Source: Streptococcus parasanguinis
GTDB taxonomy: Bacteria > Bacillota > Bacilli > Lactobacillales > Streptococcaceae
DNA: 64,000 nucleotides
Direction: 5' to 3'
Assembly: GCF_016648855.1 (NCBI RefSeq)
Contig: NZ_JACLQU010000010.1
Location: 1-64,000 of the forward strand
How positions within the stretch are numbered: the stretch's first letter is position 1; the number at the start of each line of letters is the position of its first letter. Position numbers and translations under genes: made by a program. Under the pieces are notes generated by a model. The model did not search any database and had not been told where the DNA came from. It saw nothing but the letters and a program-made list of their open reading frames with translations. Shown here one piece after another: positions 9,801 through 18,151 of the stretch.

Positions 9801-10337
9801 TAAAATATCTCCTCGTAGACTAAACTCTCCCTGTTGCAAAACTTGGCTCACCTTTTGGTAGCCAATCTTCTGTAATGTTTCACTCAGAGTAGTTAAGTCT
9901 ATTTCTTGACCAACCTTCAATTGAAAAATGCTAGATGCAAAAACTTTAGGAGAAGGTAATAGTAGTTTTATACCACTCACATTGGTCACAAGGATGCCTT
10001 GACGATCCTCTTGACATAAAAAGTGCAAAGCCTCTAATCGTGAAAATTGCCTTTCTTGTGAAGCAAAAACAAATTCTGCTAAAGGGTTATCATCTCCCAA
10101 AAATGTATGGACTTTCTCTTCTCCAAGTAAAGCAATAAAATCACTGGCCAATCGTTCTGCTTCGTTATAACTGGAAGTAATGAGGACTGCTTTTTCAATA
10201 GAATCAAAGGCTGAAGCCATTACAATAGCCTTTGTGGTCGCAGACAATCCTAAGATCAATTCCCTATTATTTTTTTGCAAACCTTGTTGCCAGGATAGAA
10301 GGTTGGAGTTTTGACTCACTAAATCAATTACATTCAT
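6843..10337 (-). CDS. mfd: Transcription-repair coupling factor Mfd
   Basis: A 1164-residue ATP-dependent translocase that removes stalled RNA polymerase and recruits UvrA. The UvrB-like N-terminal module has a degenerate P-loop (LGLSATTKA). It is followed by the RNA-polymerase interaction domain (HQVHGIGQYLG near 490). The RecG-like translocase has GDVGFGKT near 637-645, DEEQRFG near 740, TATPIPRT and the QLRGRVGRS motif VI. A C-terminal TRCF domain follows. It starts a few bases after pth on the same strand. Confidence 0.97.
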   Translation of the reverse strand: MNVIDLVSQNSNLLSWQQGLQKNNRELILGLSATTKAIVMASAFDSIEKAVLITSSYNEAERLASDFIALLGEEKVHTFLGDDNPLAEFVFASQERQFSRLEALHFLCQEDRQGILVTNVSGIKLLLPSPKVFASSIFQLKVGQEIDLTTLSETLQKIGYQKVSQVLQQGEFSLRGDILDIFEIDQLQPYRIEFFGDEIDGIRIFDPESQRSVENVEEVQLKAVSDLLLQEEDFIRGQQQIEQLQEQSANEEFKSYLAEILGDISQRKLHPDLRKFISFFYEKQYTLFDYLPKHTPVFLDDYQKIADQIARFELDTANLLTEDLHKNRASSRQVYFADTSTTLRKYTPATYFSNFQKGLGNLKFDHLYQFNQYPMQEFFGQFDLLKEEIERYRKSNYTVIVQATSHHNLQQLHKNLEEYGIRLDYIDGDTIIPQASQLVVGGLAHGFQFVDEKIVYITESEIYQKKIKRKIRRQNISNAERLKNYNELEKGDYVVHQVHGIGQYLGIETIEISGVHRDYVSIQYQNGDRISIPVDQIQMLSKYVASDGKTPKINKLNDGRFQKTKQKVQTQVEDIADDLIKLYAERSQLEGFAYSKDDENQEAFEQDFPYIETDDQLRSIEEIKKDMESNRPMDRLLVGDVGFGKTEVAMRAAFKAVNDHKQVAVLVPTTVLAQQHYANFKERFESFAVEVAVLSRFQSKAEQKETLEKLKKGRVDIIIGTHRLLSKDVVFSDLGLIVIDEEQRFGVKHKETLKELKKKVDVLTLTATPIPRTLHMSMLGIRDLSVIETPPTNRYPVQTFVLETNPTIIRDAVLREMDRGGQVYYLYNKVDTIEQKVSELKELIPEASIGFVHGQMSEVRLENTLLDFINGEYDVLVTTTIIETGVDIPNANTLFIENADHMGLSTLYQLRGRVGRSNRIAYAYLMYRPDKSLTEVSEKRLEAIKGFTELGSGFKIAMRDLSIRGAGNILGASQSGFIDSVGFEMYSQLLEEAIAKKQGQEHRRQKSNAELNLQIDAYLPNEYISDQRQKIEIYKQIREMNSATDYEYLQDELIDRFGEYPDVVAYLLEIGLVKAYLDQVFVRLVERKQQKVTVKFEPIAKQLFLTQDYFKALSMTQLKAQIAEEKGLIEVIFDIRNKKDFEILEALKQFGQTLLEIKQEKEEN

Positions 10338-10341
10338 CTAC

Positions 10342-10911
10342 TTACCCGTTGTATTTCTGCATGCTTCTTTCAAAATTTTCTTCTACCAAGTAATCGTTAA
10401 CCGCTTCTTCTACTCGATCAATTGTTTGTAGAATAGTGATGTAATCGTCTTTATCAAATTTCCCTAAGACATGATGAACAACTGACATGCCCTGCTTAGG
10501 TCTTCCAATTCCAATCTTAATTCGATAAAAAGTCTGAGTTCCAATATGATTGATAATCGATTTGATTCCGTTATGACCTCCAGCTGATCCTTTAGCTCGA
10601 AGACGAATCTTGCCAACTTCCATATCTAAATCATCGTAAATAACTAAAAGATCTTCAATCTCCAGACCATAATAAGTCAGAAGGGCATGGACTGCTTTTC
10701 CACTCTCATTCATGAAAGTGGTCGGCTTTACAAAATAGACCTTTTCGCCATTCAAAAATGTTGAGGCGATATCAGCTTGAAAAATCTTATCATGGGAGAA
10801 AGTAAGATTTAAAGACTTTGCCATTTGATCAACTAACATAAAGCCTACATTGTGTTTCGTTTCAACATACTTATCACCTGGATTTCCCAATCCAACAATT
10901 AATTTCGTCAT
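10342..10911 (-). CDS. pth: Peptidyl-tRNA hydrolase
   Basis: A 189-residue enzyme that recycles peptidyl-tRNA released from ribosomes. Characteristic residues are GLGNPG at 7-12, the catalytic His20 in the KHNVGF block, the DDLD motif and the KGSAGGHNG loop. AAAGGAAAG lies just upstream of the ATG. It is transcribed with mfd, in the conserved ychF-pth-mfd order. Confidence 0.96.
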   Translation of the reverse strand: MTKLIVGLGNPGDKYVETKHNVGFMLVDQMAKSLNLTFSHDKIFQADIASTFLNGEKVYFVKPTTFMNESGKAVHALLTYYGLEIEDLLVIYDDLDMEVGKIRLRAKGSAGGHNGIKSIINHIGTQTFYRIKIGIGRPKQGMSVVHHVLGKFDKDDYITILQTIDRVEEAVNDYLVEENFERSMQKYNG

Positions 10912-10931
10912 CTCTTTCCTTTCAAAACACT

Positions 10932-10962
10932 AAAAGGGTTGGAAATATTTTTTCCAACCTTT
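10932..10962 (-). terminator. Terminator of ychF
   Basis: GGTTGGAAA/TTTCCAACC hairpin flanked by A/T runs, between ychF and pth. Confidence 0.7.
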
Positions 10963-10979
10963 ACATTTTTTTAACTCTC

Positions 10980-12095
10980 TTATACATTAAAACGGAATTC
11001 CATGATGTCCCCATCTTGGACAACATATTCTTTTCCTTCTTCGCGCAAGCGTCCCGCTTCTTTTACAGCCTTTTCAGAACCGTATTTGACCAAATCATCA
11101 TAGGACATGGTCACGGCACGAATAAATCCTTTTTCAAAATCAGAGTGGATGATTCCAGCTGCTTGAGGAGCTTTCATGCCACGTTTGAAGGTCCAAGCAC
11201 GCACTTCTTTTTCACCAGCTGTGAAATAAGTGCCAAGTCCCAACAAGTGGTAAGCTGCACGCGTGAGTTTATCAACTCCAGACTCTGTTAGGCCAATCGC
11301 CTCTAAAAATTCTTGTTTATCTGCATCATCTAGCTCAGAAATTTCTTCCTCAGCACGCGCAGAAATCACCACGACTTCCGCATTCTCTGTTGCCGCAAAG
11401 TCACGAATTTGCTTCACATAGTCAATAGAATCTGGATCTGCAACAACATCTTCATCCACATTGGCTACATAAAGAACTGGTTTGGTAGTCAAAAGGAAAA
11501 GTCCTTTCACCACTTTTTGTTCTTCCTCCGTGAATTCAATGGTCCGAGCTGACTTCCCATCTTCCAGAACTGGCTTAATCTTTTGAAGGACGTTAAATTC
11601 CGCAACAGAATCCTTATCTTTTTGTGTACGAGCGATTTTTTCTACACGCGCATAGCGTTTATTGACAGACTCTAAGTCGGCTAAAATTAATTCTAAATTG
11701 ATGGTATCAATATCTGCCAGTGGATCAACAAAGGCATCTTCACGACCTTGCTCCCGCATGACATTTTCATCATCAAAAGCACGCACTACATGGACAATGG
11801 CATCTACTTCACGGATGTTGGCCAAGAATTTATTACCAAGTCCTTCCCCTTTAGAAGCTCCTTTCACAATCCCAGCAATATCTGTAAATTCAAAAGTAGT
11901 CGGAACTGTCTTCTTAGGAGTAATCATTTCCGTCAATTTTTGGAGGCGTTCATCTGGAACTTCTACCATCCCGACGTTTGGATCAATTGTCGCAAAGGGA
12001 TAGTTTGCGGCCTCTGCTCCTGCTTTTGTAATTGCGTTAAATAGGGTTGATTTACCAACGTTTGGTAAGCCAACGATACCTGCTGTTAATGCCAT
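10980..12095 (-). CDS. ychF: Redox/stress-associated ATPase YchF (Obg family)
   Basis: A 371-residue TRAFAC-class P-loop ATPase (OLA1/YchF) associated with ribosomes and stress response. The start is the ATG at 12095, whose product begins [16 protein letters not shown]; an in-frame ATG nine codons earlier gives only a Lys/Arg-rich extension. The G1 loop GLPNVGKST is at 9-17 and the G3 region [17 protein letters not shown] near 70. NVDE replaces the NKxD motif (the family's ATP preference). A C-terminal TGS domain ends MEFRFNV. Confidence 0.95.
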   Translation of the reverse strand: MALTAGIVGLPNVGKSTLFNAITKAGAEAANYPFATIDPNVGMVEVPDERLQKLTEMITPKKTVPTTFEFTDIAGIVKGASKGEGLGNKFLANIREVDAIVHVVRAFDDENVMREQGREDAFVDPLADIDTINLELILADLESVNKRYARVEKIARTQKDKDSVAEFNVLQKIKPVLEDGKSARTIEFTEEEQKVVKGLFLLTTKPVLYVANVDEDVVADPDSIDYVKQIRDFAATENAEVVVISARAEEEISELDDADKQEFLEAIGLTESGVDKLTRAAYHLLGLGTYFTAGEKEVRAWTFKRGMKAPQAAGIIHSDFEKGFIRAVTMSYDDLVKYGSEKAVKEAGRLREEGKEYVVQDGDIMEFRFNV

Positions 12096-12272
12096 TTTTC
12101 TTTTTCTCCGTTCAAATTTCAATCTCTTTTATTATAACATAATTCAAAAGACAAATGATGAAAAATTAAATATTTCATGACCTTTGAAACTAGATTTTTT
12201 CATCAAACTGTAACGTTCTAAAAAGATAAATATGGTATACTCTATTTAACAATGAATAAAGGAGTTTTTCAG

Positions 12273-12770
12273 ATGAAAAAACAAATATGGAAATCTATTT
12301 TTCTTTCTTTAATCGCTATCTTTACTCTCTTTCTTCTTGGAGCTTGTGGACAACAATCTGTTCAAAAATCCTATCTTCAGGCAATCAACCAAGAAAAGAA
12401 AACAGATGTTCGTATTACACTAGAACATAAAGGTGATAAAGCGATCAGTAACCAAACCACCACTACTATTTATTACAAAGAGTCGGGAGTTACGAAAGAT
12501 CAATTAAAGGAAATGATCGATAAATATGATGAAGAATACAAAGATGTCAAAGGATTCACACATTCTGCTGAATATAAAGATGATTATATGGTTGAAAAAA
12601 CAACACTAAATTATGAAAAGGCAGACTTAGATCAGCTAATTGAAAAGAAATTAGTAACGACACAAAAAGATAAAAAAGTCGACTATATCAGCTTCAAATC
12701 AACTTTTGATATGATGAAACAGGGTGGTTTCAAAGAAGTTAAAAATGGAAAATTTGAAGAATTAAAATAA
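12273..12770 (+). CDS. DUF1307 (YehR-like) lipoprotein
   Basis: A 165-residue lipoprotein with a basic head, a hydrophobic stretch and the lipobox LLGAC (cleavage before Cys25). The remainder is a small Lys-rich domain resembling DUF1307/YehR lipoproteins, which contain a GDK...TTIYYK pattern. The ATG at 12273 has AAAGGAG about 9 nt upstream; an earlier in-frame ATG at 12252 would lengthen the signal without benefit. An extended -10 (TATGGTATACT) ends near 12241. It is the only plus-strand gene in the block left of dnaA and looks like an insertion relative to pneumococcus. Function unknown. Confidence 0.75.
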   Translation: MKKQIWKSIFLSLIAIFTLFLLGACGQQSVQKSYLQAINQEKKTDVRITLEHKGDKAISNQTTTTIYYKESGVTKDQLKEMIDKYDEEYKDVKGFTHSAEYKDDYMVEKTTLNYEKADLDQLIEKKLVTTQKDKKVDYISFKSTFDMMKQGGFKEVKNGKFEELK

Positions 12771-12773
12771 TCG

Positions 12774-12807
12774 AAAAGGTTCGGTCACATAAGTGACTGA
12801 ACCTTTT
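12774..12807. terminator. Bidirectional terminator between lipoprotein and DUF951 genes
   Basis: AAAAGGTTC-GGTCAC-ATAA-GTGACT-GAACCTTTT stem-loop with A and T tails, placed between two convergent genes. Confidence 0.85.
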
Positions 12808-12997
12808 ATAGTACTTTCTTCATTTTCTGTTCAAAATCATGGCGACTCATCATGACCACATGATCACAATTGCTACACTTGATTTTTATGTCTGCACCAA
12901 GTCGCGTAATTTCCCAACGATTTGCCTTCTTGCCTGTTTCTTTAATCACACAAGCGTGAGGCTTTTTCATTTCTACAAAATCACCTAACGTATACAT
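12806..12997 (-). CDS. DUF951 family small zinc-ribbon-like protein
   Basis: A 63-residue protein matching DUF951. An N-terminal LGDFVEMKKPHAC segment is followed by WEITRLGADIKIKCSNCDHVV, where CSNC forms half of a possible metal knuckle, and by a Met/Arg/His-rich end. It follows dnaN by 12 bp on the same strand, the standard streptococcal position between dnaN and ychF. Function unknown. Confidence 0.85.
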   Translation of the reverse strand: MYTLGDFVEMKKPHACVIKETGKKANRWEITRLGADIKIKCSNCDHVVMMSRHDFEQKMKKVL

Positions 12998-13009
12998 GAT
13001 TCACCTTTG

Positions 13010-14146
13010 TTAATTTGTGCGAACTGGCGTAATCAATTGAATGAACCCTTGTTCATTTCCTTCTGGAACCAATGTAAACGGTCTAACAGAAGAAATAAAA
13101 CGAATAACAACTTGTTCACTATCAATAGCTTTGAGCGCTTCGATCAAATAAGTTGGATTAAAGCTAATAGACAAATCCTCTCCTGAAACGGCGCTCGTAT
13201 CGATCTCTTCATTTACTCGCCCAACTTCTGGTGAATGAACGTGGGAAGAAACCACTCCATTTTTGAACTCTAATTTAACCGTACCGTTTTGAGTCGCATT
13301 TGAAAGAAGACGAGCACGCTCCATTGCAAATCGAAGGTTAGCCACATTGAAGGTTGCCTCTGTATTGAATTCTGTTGGAATGAGACGGTCTGTATCAGGA
13401 TAATTTCCTTCTAGCAAACGGGTATAGAAACTAATGTGTTCACTTCTAAAGAGAATTTGATTGTTAGCAAAGAAAACCTCAACTGTTTCAATATCATCAG
13501 AAAAAACAGAGGTGAATTCACGAAGAGAGCGACTTGGGATGACAACATCAAAGTTGTCTCCATTTTTCTCCAGTATAATCACTTTTTGACTCATACGGTG
13601 AGAGTCTGTTGCTACTGTTTTTAGCTCTTTATTATCCGATAAAACAAAGTGAACACCTGTCAAAATTGGACGACTTTCTTGTACACTTGCTGCAAATGCT
13701 GTTTCATTAATTAATTGTTTTAATAATTTTGTTTCCAAAACTAATGGATTACTTGCAGCAATTTCTTGAATACGTGGATATTGATCTGCATCTTTTCCTT
13801 TAAGTGTAATTTCTGATTTTCCACTTGTTAAAAGAACCTGTTTTTGTTCAATCTCTTTAAAATCTAAAGTAACATCTGGTAAACTTGAAACCACATTAAT
13901 AAAGAAAGTTGCTTCCAATAAAATAGAACCTGGAGAGGTCACCAATAAACCAGCATTTTCATCTTTGATAGAAATAAAGTTTTCAATTGAAATTTGGCCA
14001 TTCGATCCAGATAAGGCAACTCCTTCTGGAGTTACATCAATTTTAATCGTGGAAAGGATTGGAATAGCATTTTTTGAACTGATCGCTCTTTTGGTAGTAT
14101 TTAGTGCTTGTAAAAATAAAGTTTTGTTAATAGAAAAATTTATCAT
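13010..14146 (-). CDS. dnaN: DNA polymerase III beta sliding clamp
   Basis: The 378-residue beta clamp, built of three topologically equivalent domains that dimerise to a ring around DNA. Sequence and length match streptococcal DnaN (MINFSINKTLF... to ITPVRTN). I use the ATG at 14146, because AAAGGA is then 7 nt upstream; the ATG two codons earlier would touch the ribosome site. It lies downstream of dnaA across an origin-bearing gap. Confidence 0.96.
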   Translation of the reverse strand: MINFSINKTLFLQALNTTKRAISSKNAIPILSTIKIDVTPEGVALSGSNGQISIENFISIKDENAGLLVTSPGSILLEATFFINVVSSLPDVTLDFKEIEQKQVLLTSGKSEITLKGKDADQYPRIQEIAASNPLVLETKLLKQLINETAFAASVQESRPILTGVHFVLSDNKELKTVATDSHRMSQKVIILEKNGDNFDVVIPSRSLREFTSVFSDDIETVEVFFANNQILFRSEHISFYTRLLEGNYPDTDRLIPTEFNTEATFNVANLRFAMERARLLSNATQNGTVKLEFKNGVVSSHVHSPEVGRVNEEIDTSAVSGEDLSISFNPTYLIEALKAIDSEQVVIRFISSVRPFTLVPEGNEQGFIQLITPVRTN

Positions 14147-14305
14147 GGTCATTCCTTTTATTTATTTTATGATTAGTAAGATAATAGTAATAGTAGATTG
14201 TGTGGAAGTTGTGGAAAACTCTCAGAATCCTATCTATGACTTAAAAAGTTACTTGTTTAAAAATTGTGCATAACCCCTAGAAGTTTAGAGGAAGTTATCC
14301 ACAGA
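14147..14305. other. oriC: oriC part 1: dnaA-dnaN gap with DnaA boxes and DnaA-trio-like tract
   Basis: A perfect DnaA box TTATCCACA lies at 14295-14303, a one-mismatch box (TGTGCATAA) at 14265-14273 and relaxed boxes TGTGGAAGT and TGTGGAAAA at 14201-14218. Next to the last pair, 14173-14197 reads TAG/TAA/GAT-type triplets (on the plus strand ATAATAGTAATAGTAG). This is the same spacing and polarity as the DnaA-trio element of Bacillus subtilis. An AT-only stretch (14158-14170) towards dnaN would be the unwinding site. Confidence 0.7.
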
Positions 14306-15664
14306 TTAATTTAGCTTTTTCTTGATACTTTGAATTTCGAGTCGTAGATTATCATCTGTGTCGACCATACTTTTAATTTTTTCATAAGCATGAATGACAG
14401 TCGTGTGGTCTTTTCCACCGAATTCTTTTCCGATTCGAGGAAGTGAGTTGTCCGTCATCTCTCTTGAAAGATACATGGCCACTTGTCGTGCTAGGACAAT
14501 ATTCTGAACTCTTCGAGAACCTTTGATTTCTTTTACACTGACTCCATAAAAGGCTCCAACTGCTTCCTGAATTTTTTCAATGGGGATGACAAGCGTCTTG
14601 CTATTATCGTTTTTACGAGCTCGAATAGCTTCAGCAGCAACATCGATCGTAATTTCTTTTAGTTTTTTCACCTTCGCCATTAAAGAAATATCATTTAAGG
14701 CACCTTCTAAGTCTCGGACATTTGAATCAAACTGACCTGCTAGATATTCCAGTGTGTCATTAGGAAAAATATAGTCTAGATCTTCAATTTTATTCCGTAA
14801 GATGGCAATCCGAGTTTCAAAATCAGGTGGTGTTATATTTTGCGTTAGTCCCCATTTGAAACGAGTAACCAGCCGCTCTTCAAGACTATCTAAATGATCC
14901 GGACTTCGATCGCTTGTTAGAACAATCTGTTTGTTGTCGCTATGGAGGGCATTAAAGGTATTAAAGAATTCCTCTTGAGTCGTGACTTTTTTCCCGCCAA
15001 GTGACTGGATATCATCGATTAGTAAAAGATCAAGACTTCGATAGGTATTCTTGAACGTCTTCATTTCTCCTAATCGAAGGTGTTCTAAAAATTCATTAAT
15101 AAAGGTTTCTGCTGGGACATACTTAACCCGTGCATTTGGAATATTTTCTAGGATTTGATTTCCAATTGCGTTCAATAGGTGAGTCTTTCCAAGCCCTGGT
15201 CCACCATAGATAAAGAGAGGGTTGTATGTTGTTGCAAGATTTTCAGAAACTGCAAGCGCTGCTGCTTTCGCCCAAATATTTCCATCCCCTTGCACAAAAT
15301 TATCAAAGGTGTACTTTGATTTCAGACCTGTATCAATTTTAGGCAACGGTTCGGTTGTTAAGCTACCTGAAGATAATCTCCTATTCTCACTGATATGACT
15401 ACTAGGAATTTCTTCGGTATCTTCAAAAACGAAATGGAACTTCAAATCTGTATTGTAGACTTCAAAGCTGGCTGTGATCAAAGCATTTTTTAGATTTGTT
15501 TCCCAAAATAATTCTTTATAATTTCCATCAAGATAAATGGTAGCCGTCTCTCCATCGATTTTTACTAATTTTGAATCGGCGACAAAAAAATCATAGGCAC
15601 TATCTTTTAGTTGTAATTGGGCTAATTCTAAAAAACGAGACCAAAATTGCTCTTCTTGTGACAC
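14306..15664 (-). CDS. dnaA: Chromosomal replication initiator DnaA
   Basis: A 452-residue AAA+ initiator that binds 9-bp boxes and opens the origin. The N-terminal domain (1-85) is followed by a short linker. The AAA+ domain has Walker A GGPGLGKT at 154-161 and Walker B LLLIDDIQ, and the C-terminal HTH carries [15 protein letters not shown]. The start codon is GTG (15664), with AAGGAGGG somewhat far upstream. A TGGAAA/TAGAAT promoter 17 bp apart overlaps a DnaA-box-like TGTGGAAAA, suggesting autorepression. Confidence 0.96.
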   Translation of the reverse strand: MSQEEQFWSRFLELAQLQLKDSAYDFFVADSKLVKIDGETATIYLDGNYKELFWETNLKNALITASFEVYNTDLKFHFVFEDTEEIPSSHISENRRLSSGSLTTEPLPKIDTGLKSKYTFDNFVQGDGNIWAKAAALAVSENLATTYNPLFIYGGPGLGKTHLLNAIGNQILENIPNARVKYVPAETFINEFLEHLRLGEMKTFKNTYRSLDLLLIDDIQSLGGKKVTTQEEFFNTFNALHSDNKQIVLTSDRSPDHLDSLEERLVTRFKWGLTQNITPPDFETRIAILRNKIEDLDYIFPNDTLEYLAGQFDSNVRDLEGALNDISLMAKVKKLKEITIDVAAEAIRARKNDNSKTLVIPIEKIQEAVGAFYGVSVKEIKGSRRVQNIVLARQVAMYLSREMTDNSLPRIGKEFGGKDHTTVIHAYEKIKSMVDTDDNLRLEIQSIKKKLN

Positions 15665-15932
15665 TATCAGACTTCCCTCCTTTTCTTGAATTGTATCAAA
15701 TCATACGTACTCCTATTCTACCACAAACAAAAATAGTTTTCCACAGGCTAAATTTCATGAAATTAAATTATAGTTTTAAACTTTTTCCACAAGTTGTGGA
15801 TTTAAATTCACATTGTTTTTAAAAGTTATCCACAAAGTGGGGATAACTAGTGAATATCCTTATTTTTCTGCTATTTACAAAAGATTTTTATGGTGGAAAA
15901 GCTTGTCAATACAAAAAATAAAAATAACAGCC
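15665..15932. other. oriC: oriC part 2: dnaA-parB gap with DnaA boxes
   Basis: A perfect box TTATCCACA lies at 15826-15834, next to TGGGGATAA (one mismatch, opposite strand) at 15838-15846. Relaxed boxes lie at 15737-15745 and 15783-15791 (TTTTCCACA), and TGTGGATTT lies at 15795-15803. The gap is AT-rich and holds the dnaA promoter. It and the dnaA-dnaN gap form a bipartite origin of the Firmicute type. Confidence 0.8.
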
Positions 15933-16694
15933 TTATTTAAGGCTGTTGATAATTCGTTGGTATTCATCAAGACTAGAAAAAGAAATTTGGATAGTTCCTT
16001 TATTTTGAGAAGAGGAGTGTATCGTCACATCTGTTCCTAATATTTTTTTCAATCGTTGTTCCTCTTCTAGTAGGAAGCTCTCTTTTGCTTTTTTATTTTT
16101 CTGTTTTCTTTTTGAACTGATCTTATTTTCTAATGTTCGAACATTTAAATGATCCTGTTTGATTCGCTCCAACCAAAAGCGCTGCTCTTCTTCATCAAGA
16201 GGAACAAGAACACGCGCGTGAGCCGAAGAAATATCATTTTGAATGACTGCTTCTTGAACAGAGGGAGCTAGATGTAACAAGCGAAGCATATTGCTGATAT
16301 AGGGTCTAGATTTCCCCATAAATTGAGCGATTTGGTCGTGCTTATAGCCATGATCAACTAGCTTCTGGTAGGAGATAGCTTCTTCAATTGGATTGAGATC
16401 TTCTCGTTGAAGATTTTCAATAATGGCTTGTCGCATCATTTCTTGATCTGTTAACTCTTTAATAATCGCAGGAACAAGCTCTAATCCAGCAATTTTTGAA
16501 GCTCTAAAACGTCTTTCACCTGCAAGCAATTCAAAACCAATTATTGGAGATTTTCTGACAATAATGGGTTGAATTAAGCCATTTTCTTTGATTGACTGAG
16601 CCAGTTCTTCTAATTTTTCTTGATCAAATACTTTTCTTGGTTGGAAAGGATTGGTTCGAATGTCCTTTACCGCTATTTTTTCTAATTTTTCCAT
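15933..16694 (-). CDS. parB: Chromosome partitioning protein ParB (Spo0J)
   Basis: An approximately 253-residue CTP-dependent DNA clamp that loads at parS and spreads, recruiting SMC. The N-terminal domain carries GERRFRA, the CTP-binding box. A central HTH follows (HDQIAQFMGKSRPYISNMLRLL), then a linker with a basic stretch, and the C-terminal dimerisation end YQRIINSL. The start at MEKLEKI (16694) agrees with pneumococcal ParB, but its ribosome site is weak. A GTG seven codons earlier abuts AAAG inside a hairpin. htrA lies upstream on the same strand; no parA is present in the window. Confidence 0.93.
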   Translation of the reverse strand: MEKLEKIAVKDIRTNPFQPRKVFDQEKLEELAQSIKENGLIQPIIVRKSPIIGFELLAGERRFRASKIAGLELVPAIIKELTDQEMMRQAIIENLQREDLNPIEEAISYQKLVDHGYKHDQIAQFMGKSRPYISNMLRLLHLAPSVQEAVIQNDISSAHARVLVPLDEEEQRFWLERIKQDHLNVRTLENKISSKRKQKNKKAKESFLLEEEQRLKKILGTDVTIHSSSQNKGTIQISFSSLDEYQRIINSLK

Positions 16695-16708
16695 CTTATG
16701 AATAGAAT

Positions 16709-16740
16709 AACACACCTTTACAAATTCGTAAAGGTGTGTT
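16709..16740 (-). promoter_or_regulatory. 13-bp perfect hairpin between htrA and parB
   Basis: AACACACCTTTAC (16709-16721) and GTAAAGGTGTGTT (16728-16740) are perfectly complementary with a 6-nt loop. No T run follows on the minus strand, so it is a poor terminator. The downstream arm on the mRNA contains AAAGGTG, the only purine-rich ribosome-site candidate for parB. Confidence 0.7.
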
Positions 16741-16765
16741 TACAAGTATGTCAAGAAAGTGAAAG

Positions 16766-17947
16766 TTAATCGCTCAGATCCTCAGTTGATTTTGTCAACT
16801 TGATAGAAGTTGTTTGTTGTTTTCCATCACGATAGAATGTGACCTTGATTGTATCATTGATTTGGTGAGAATAGAGGGCGGATTGTAAATCTGCAGTTGA
16901 CTCGATATCTGTATCATCGATCTTTGTGATGACATCATAACGTTGCAATTTATCTGAAGCAGGCATTTTTTCAAGTGTTGAACGAACTAGTACTCCTCCA
17001 GAGATTTTTTCAGGAAGTTTTAATTGGCTTAAATCAGAAGTTGAAAGGTTGGATAAATCCATCATTTGGATTCCAAGAGCTGGTCGAACTACTTTTCCTT
17101 TTTCTTCTAGCTGTTTGATAATATTGACAACATCATTTGCAGGAATAGCAAATCCCATTCCTTCTACTGAAGTTTGTCCATTATTTGAAATTTTACTTGA
17201 GGTAATCCCAATGACTTGTCCTTGAATATTGATTAATGGCCCTCCAGAGTTCCCTGGGTTGATGGCTGCGTCTGTTTGTAAGGCGCGTGTAGAGATATTT
17301 TGTCCATTATCAGCTTTCAAATTCACATTGCGACCTTGGCTAGAAATGATCCCTTGAGTAACAGAATTCGCATAATCAGTTCCAAGAGGGCTACCGATTG
17401 CAATTGCAGTCTCACCGACTGTTAATTGGTTTGAATCTCCGAATTCAGCTACTGCCTTTGCTTTATCCGCACTAATGCGAACGACTGCAATATCAGAATA
17501 GACATCTGATCCAACTACTTCTCCAGGCACTTTATTCCCATCTGCTAAAAGAATGTCTACTTTTTTAGCACCATTGATGACATGGGTGTTGGTAACAAGG
17601 TAGGCATATTTTCCTTCTTTTTTATAAATGACCCCAGAACCTTCACTAGAAATTTGTGAGTCAGAGTTTTCTTCTTTTTCAAATAACCCTTGATTCGAAG
17701 AATCAGAATAAGTAATCACAGAAACTACAGCATTTTTCACCTTGTCTACGGCCTCACTAGTTGAGGTTGTATTTTTATAAGCTGTTTTAACAGTGGTTGA
17801 GTGTACTTGCTTACTTTCAGTATTTGAAGTAGAAGAATGAGAGGTTTGTAAGGTTAAAAAGGTTCCAAGAATACCACCTAGAAAACCTACAACAAAAATG
17901 AGGGCTACGTTTCCAATTTTTTTCAGTAAATTAGATGAAGATTTCAT
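16766..17947 (-). CDS. htrA: Surface serine protease HtrA (DegP-like)
   Basis: A 393-residue membrane-anchored protease/chaperone for extracytoplasmic quality control. One N-terminal anchor spans about 12-33 and a Ser/Thr-rich stalk follows. The trypsin-like domain has triad His122 (TNTHVI), Asp152 (SDIAVV) and Ser234 (NPGNSGGP). A single PDZ domain covers about 290-385. AGGAGG precedes the ATG. A CiaR-like repeat and TATACT lie upstream, as for pneumococcal htrA, which also degrades competence peptide. Confidence 0.96.
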   Translation of the reverse strand: MKSSSNLLKKIGNVALIFVVGFLGGILGTFLTLQTSHSSTSNTESKQVHSTTVKTAYKNTTSTSEAVDKVKNAVVSVITYSDSSNQGLFEKEENSDSQISSEGSGVIYKKEGKYAYLVTNTHVINGAKKVDILLADGNKVPGEVVGSDVYSDIAVVRISADKAKAVAEFGDSNQLTVGETAIAIGSPLGTDYANSVTQGIISSQGRNVNLKADNGQNISTRALQTDAAINPGNSGGPLINIQGQVIGITSSKISNNGQTSVEGMGFAIPANDVVNIIKQLEEKGKVVRPALGIQMMDLSNLSTSDLSQLKLPEKISGGVLVRSTLEKMPASDKLQRYDVITKIDDTDIESTADLQSALYSHQINDTIKVTFYRDGKQQTTSIKLTKSTEDLSD

Positions 17948-17978
17948 ATTTTCCTCCTAAGGATATCAAATTGTCTAG

Positions 17979-18011
17979 AGTATAGAAAAACTTTCTTAAT
18001 TATATCTTAAA
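17979..18011 (-). promoter_or_regulatory. CiaR-type promoter of htrA
   Basis: On the minus strand TTTAAG (18006-18011), 5 bp, then ATTAAG (17995-18000; one mismatch to TTTAAG), 10 bp, then TATACT (17979-17984). This matches the CiaR direct repeat TTTAAG-N5-TTTAAG placed over the -35 region, as known for pneumococcal htrA. Confidence 0.75.
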
Positions 18012-18020
18012 TAACTAAAG

Positions 18021-18116
18021 TTATCCACAATTTGTGGATAACTTGTAGAATTTAGTTGAGAAATGGCTTTAAAAAGGACTTTATAGAATAGATTTCCTTT
18101 CTATAGCTGTGGATTA
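18021..18116. other. Third DnaA-box cluster between htrA and rlmH
   Basis: Perfect boxes TTATCCACA (18021-18029) and TGTGGATAA (18033-18041) face each other with 3 bp between. TGTGGATTA lies at 18108-18116 and TGTGGAATT a few bases further. The cluster overlaps the promoter regions of both htrA and rlmH. Confidence 0.75.
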
Positions 18117-18151
18117 TTTGTGGAATTGAAGAATTATGCTACAATAGGGGA

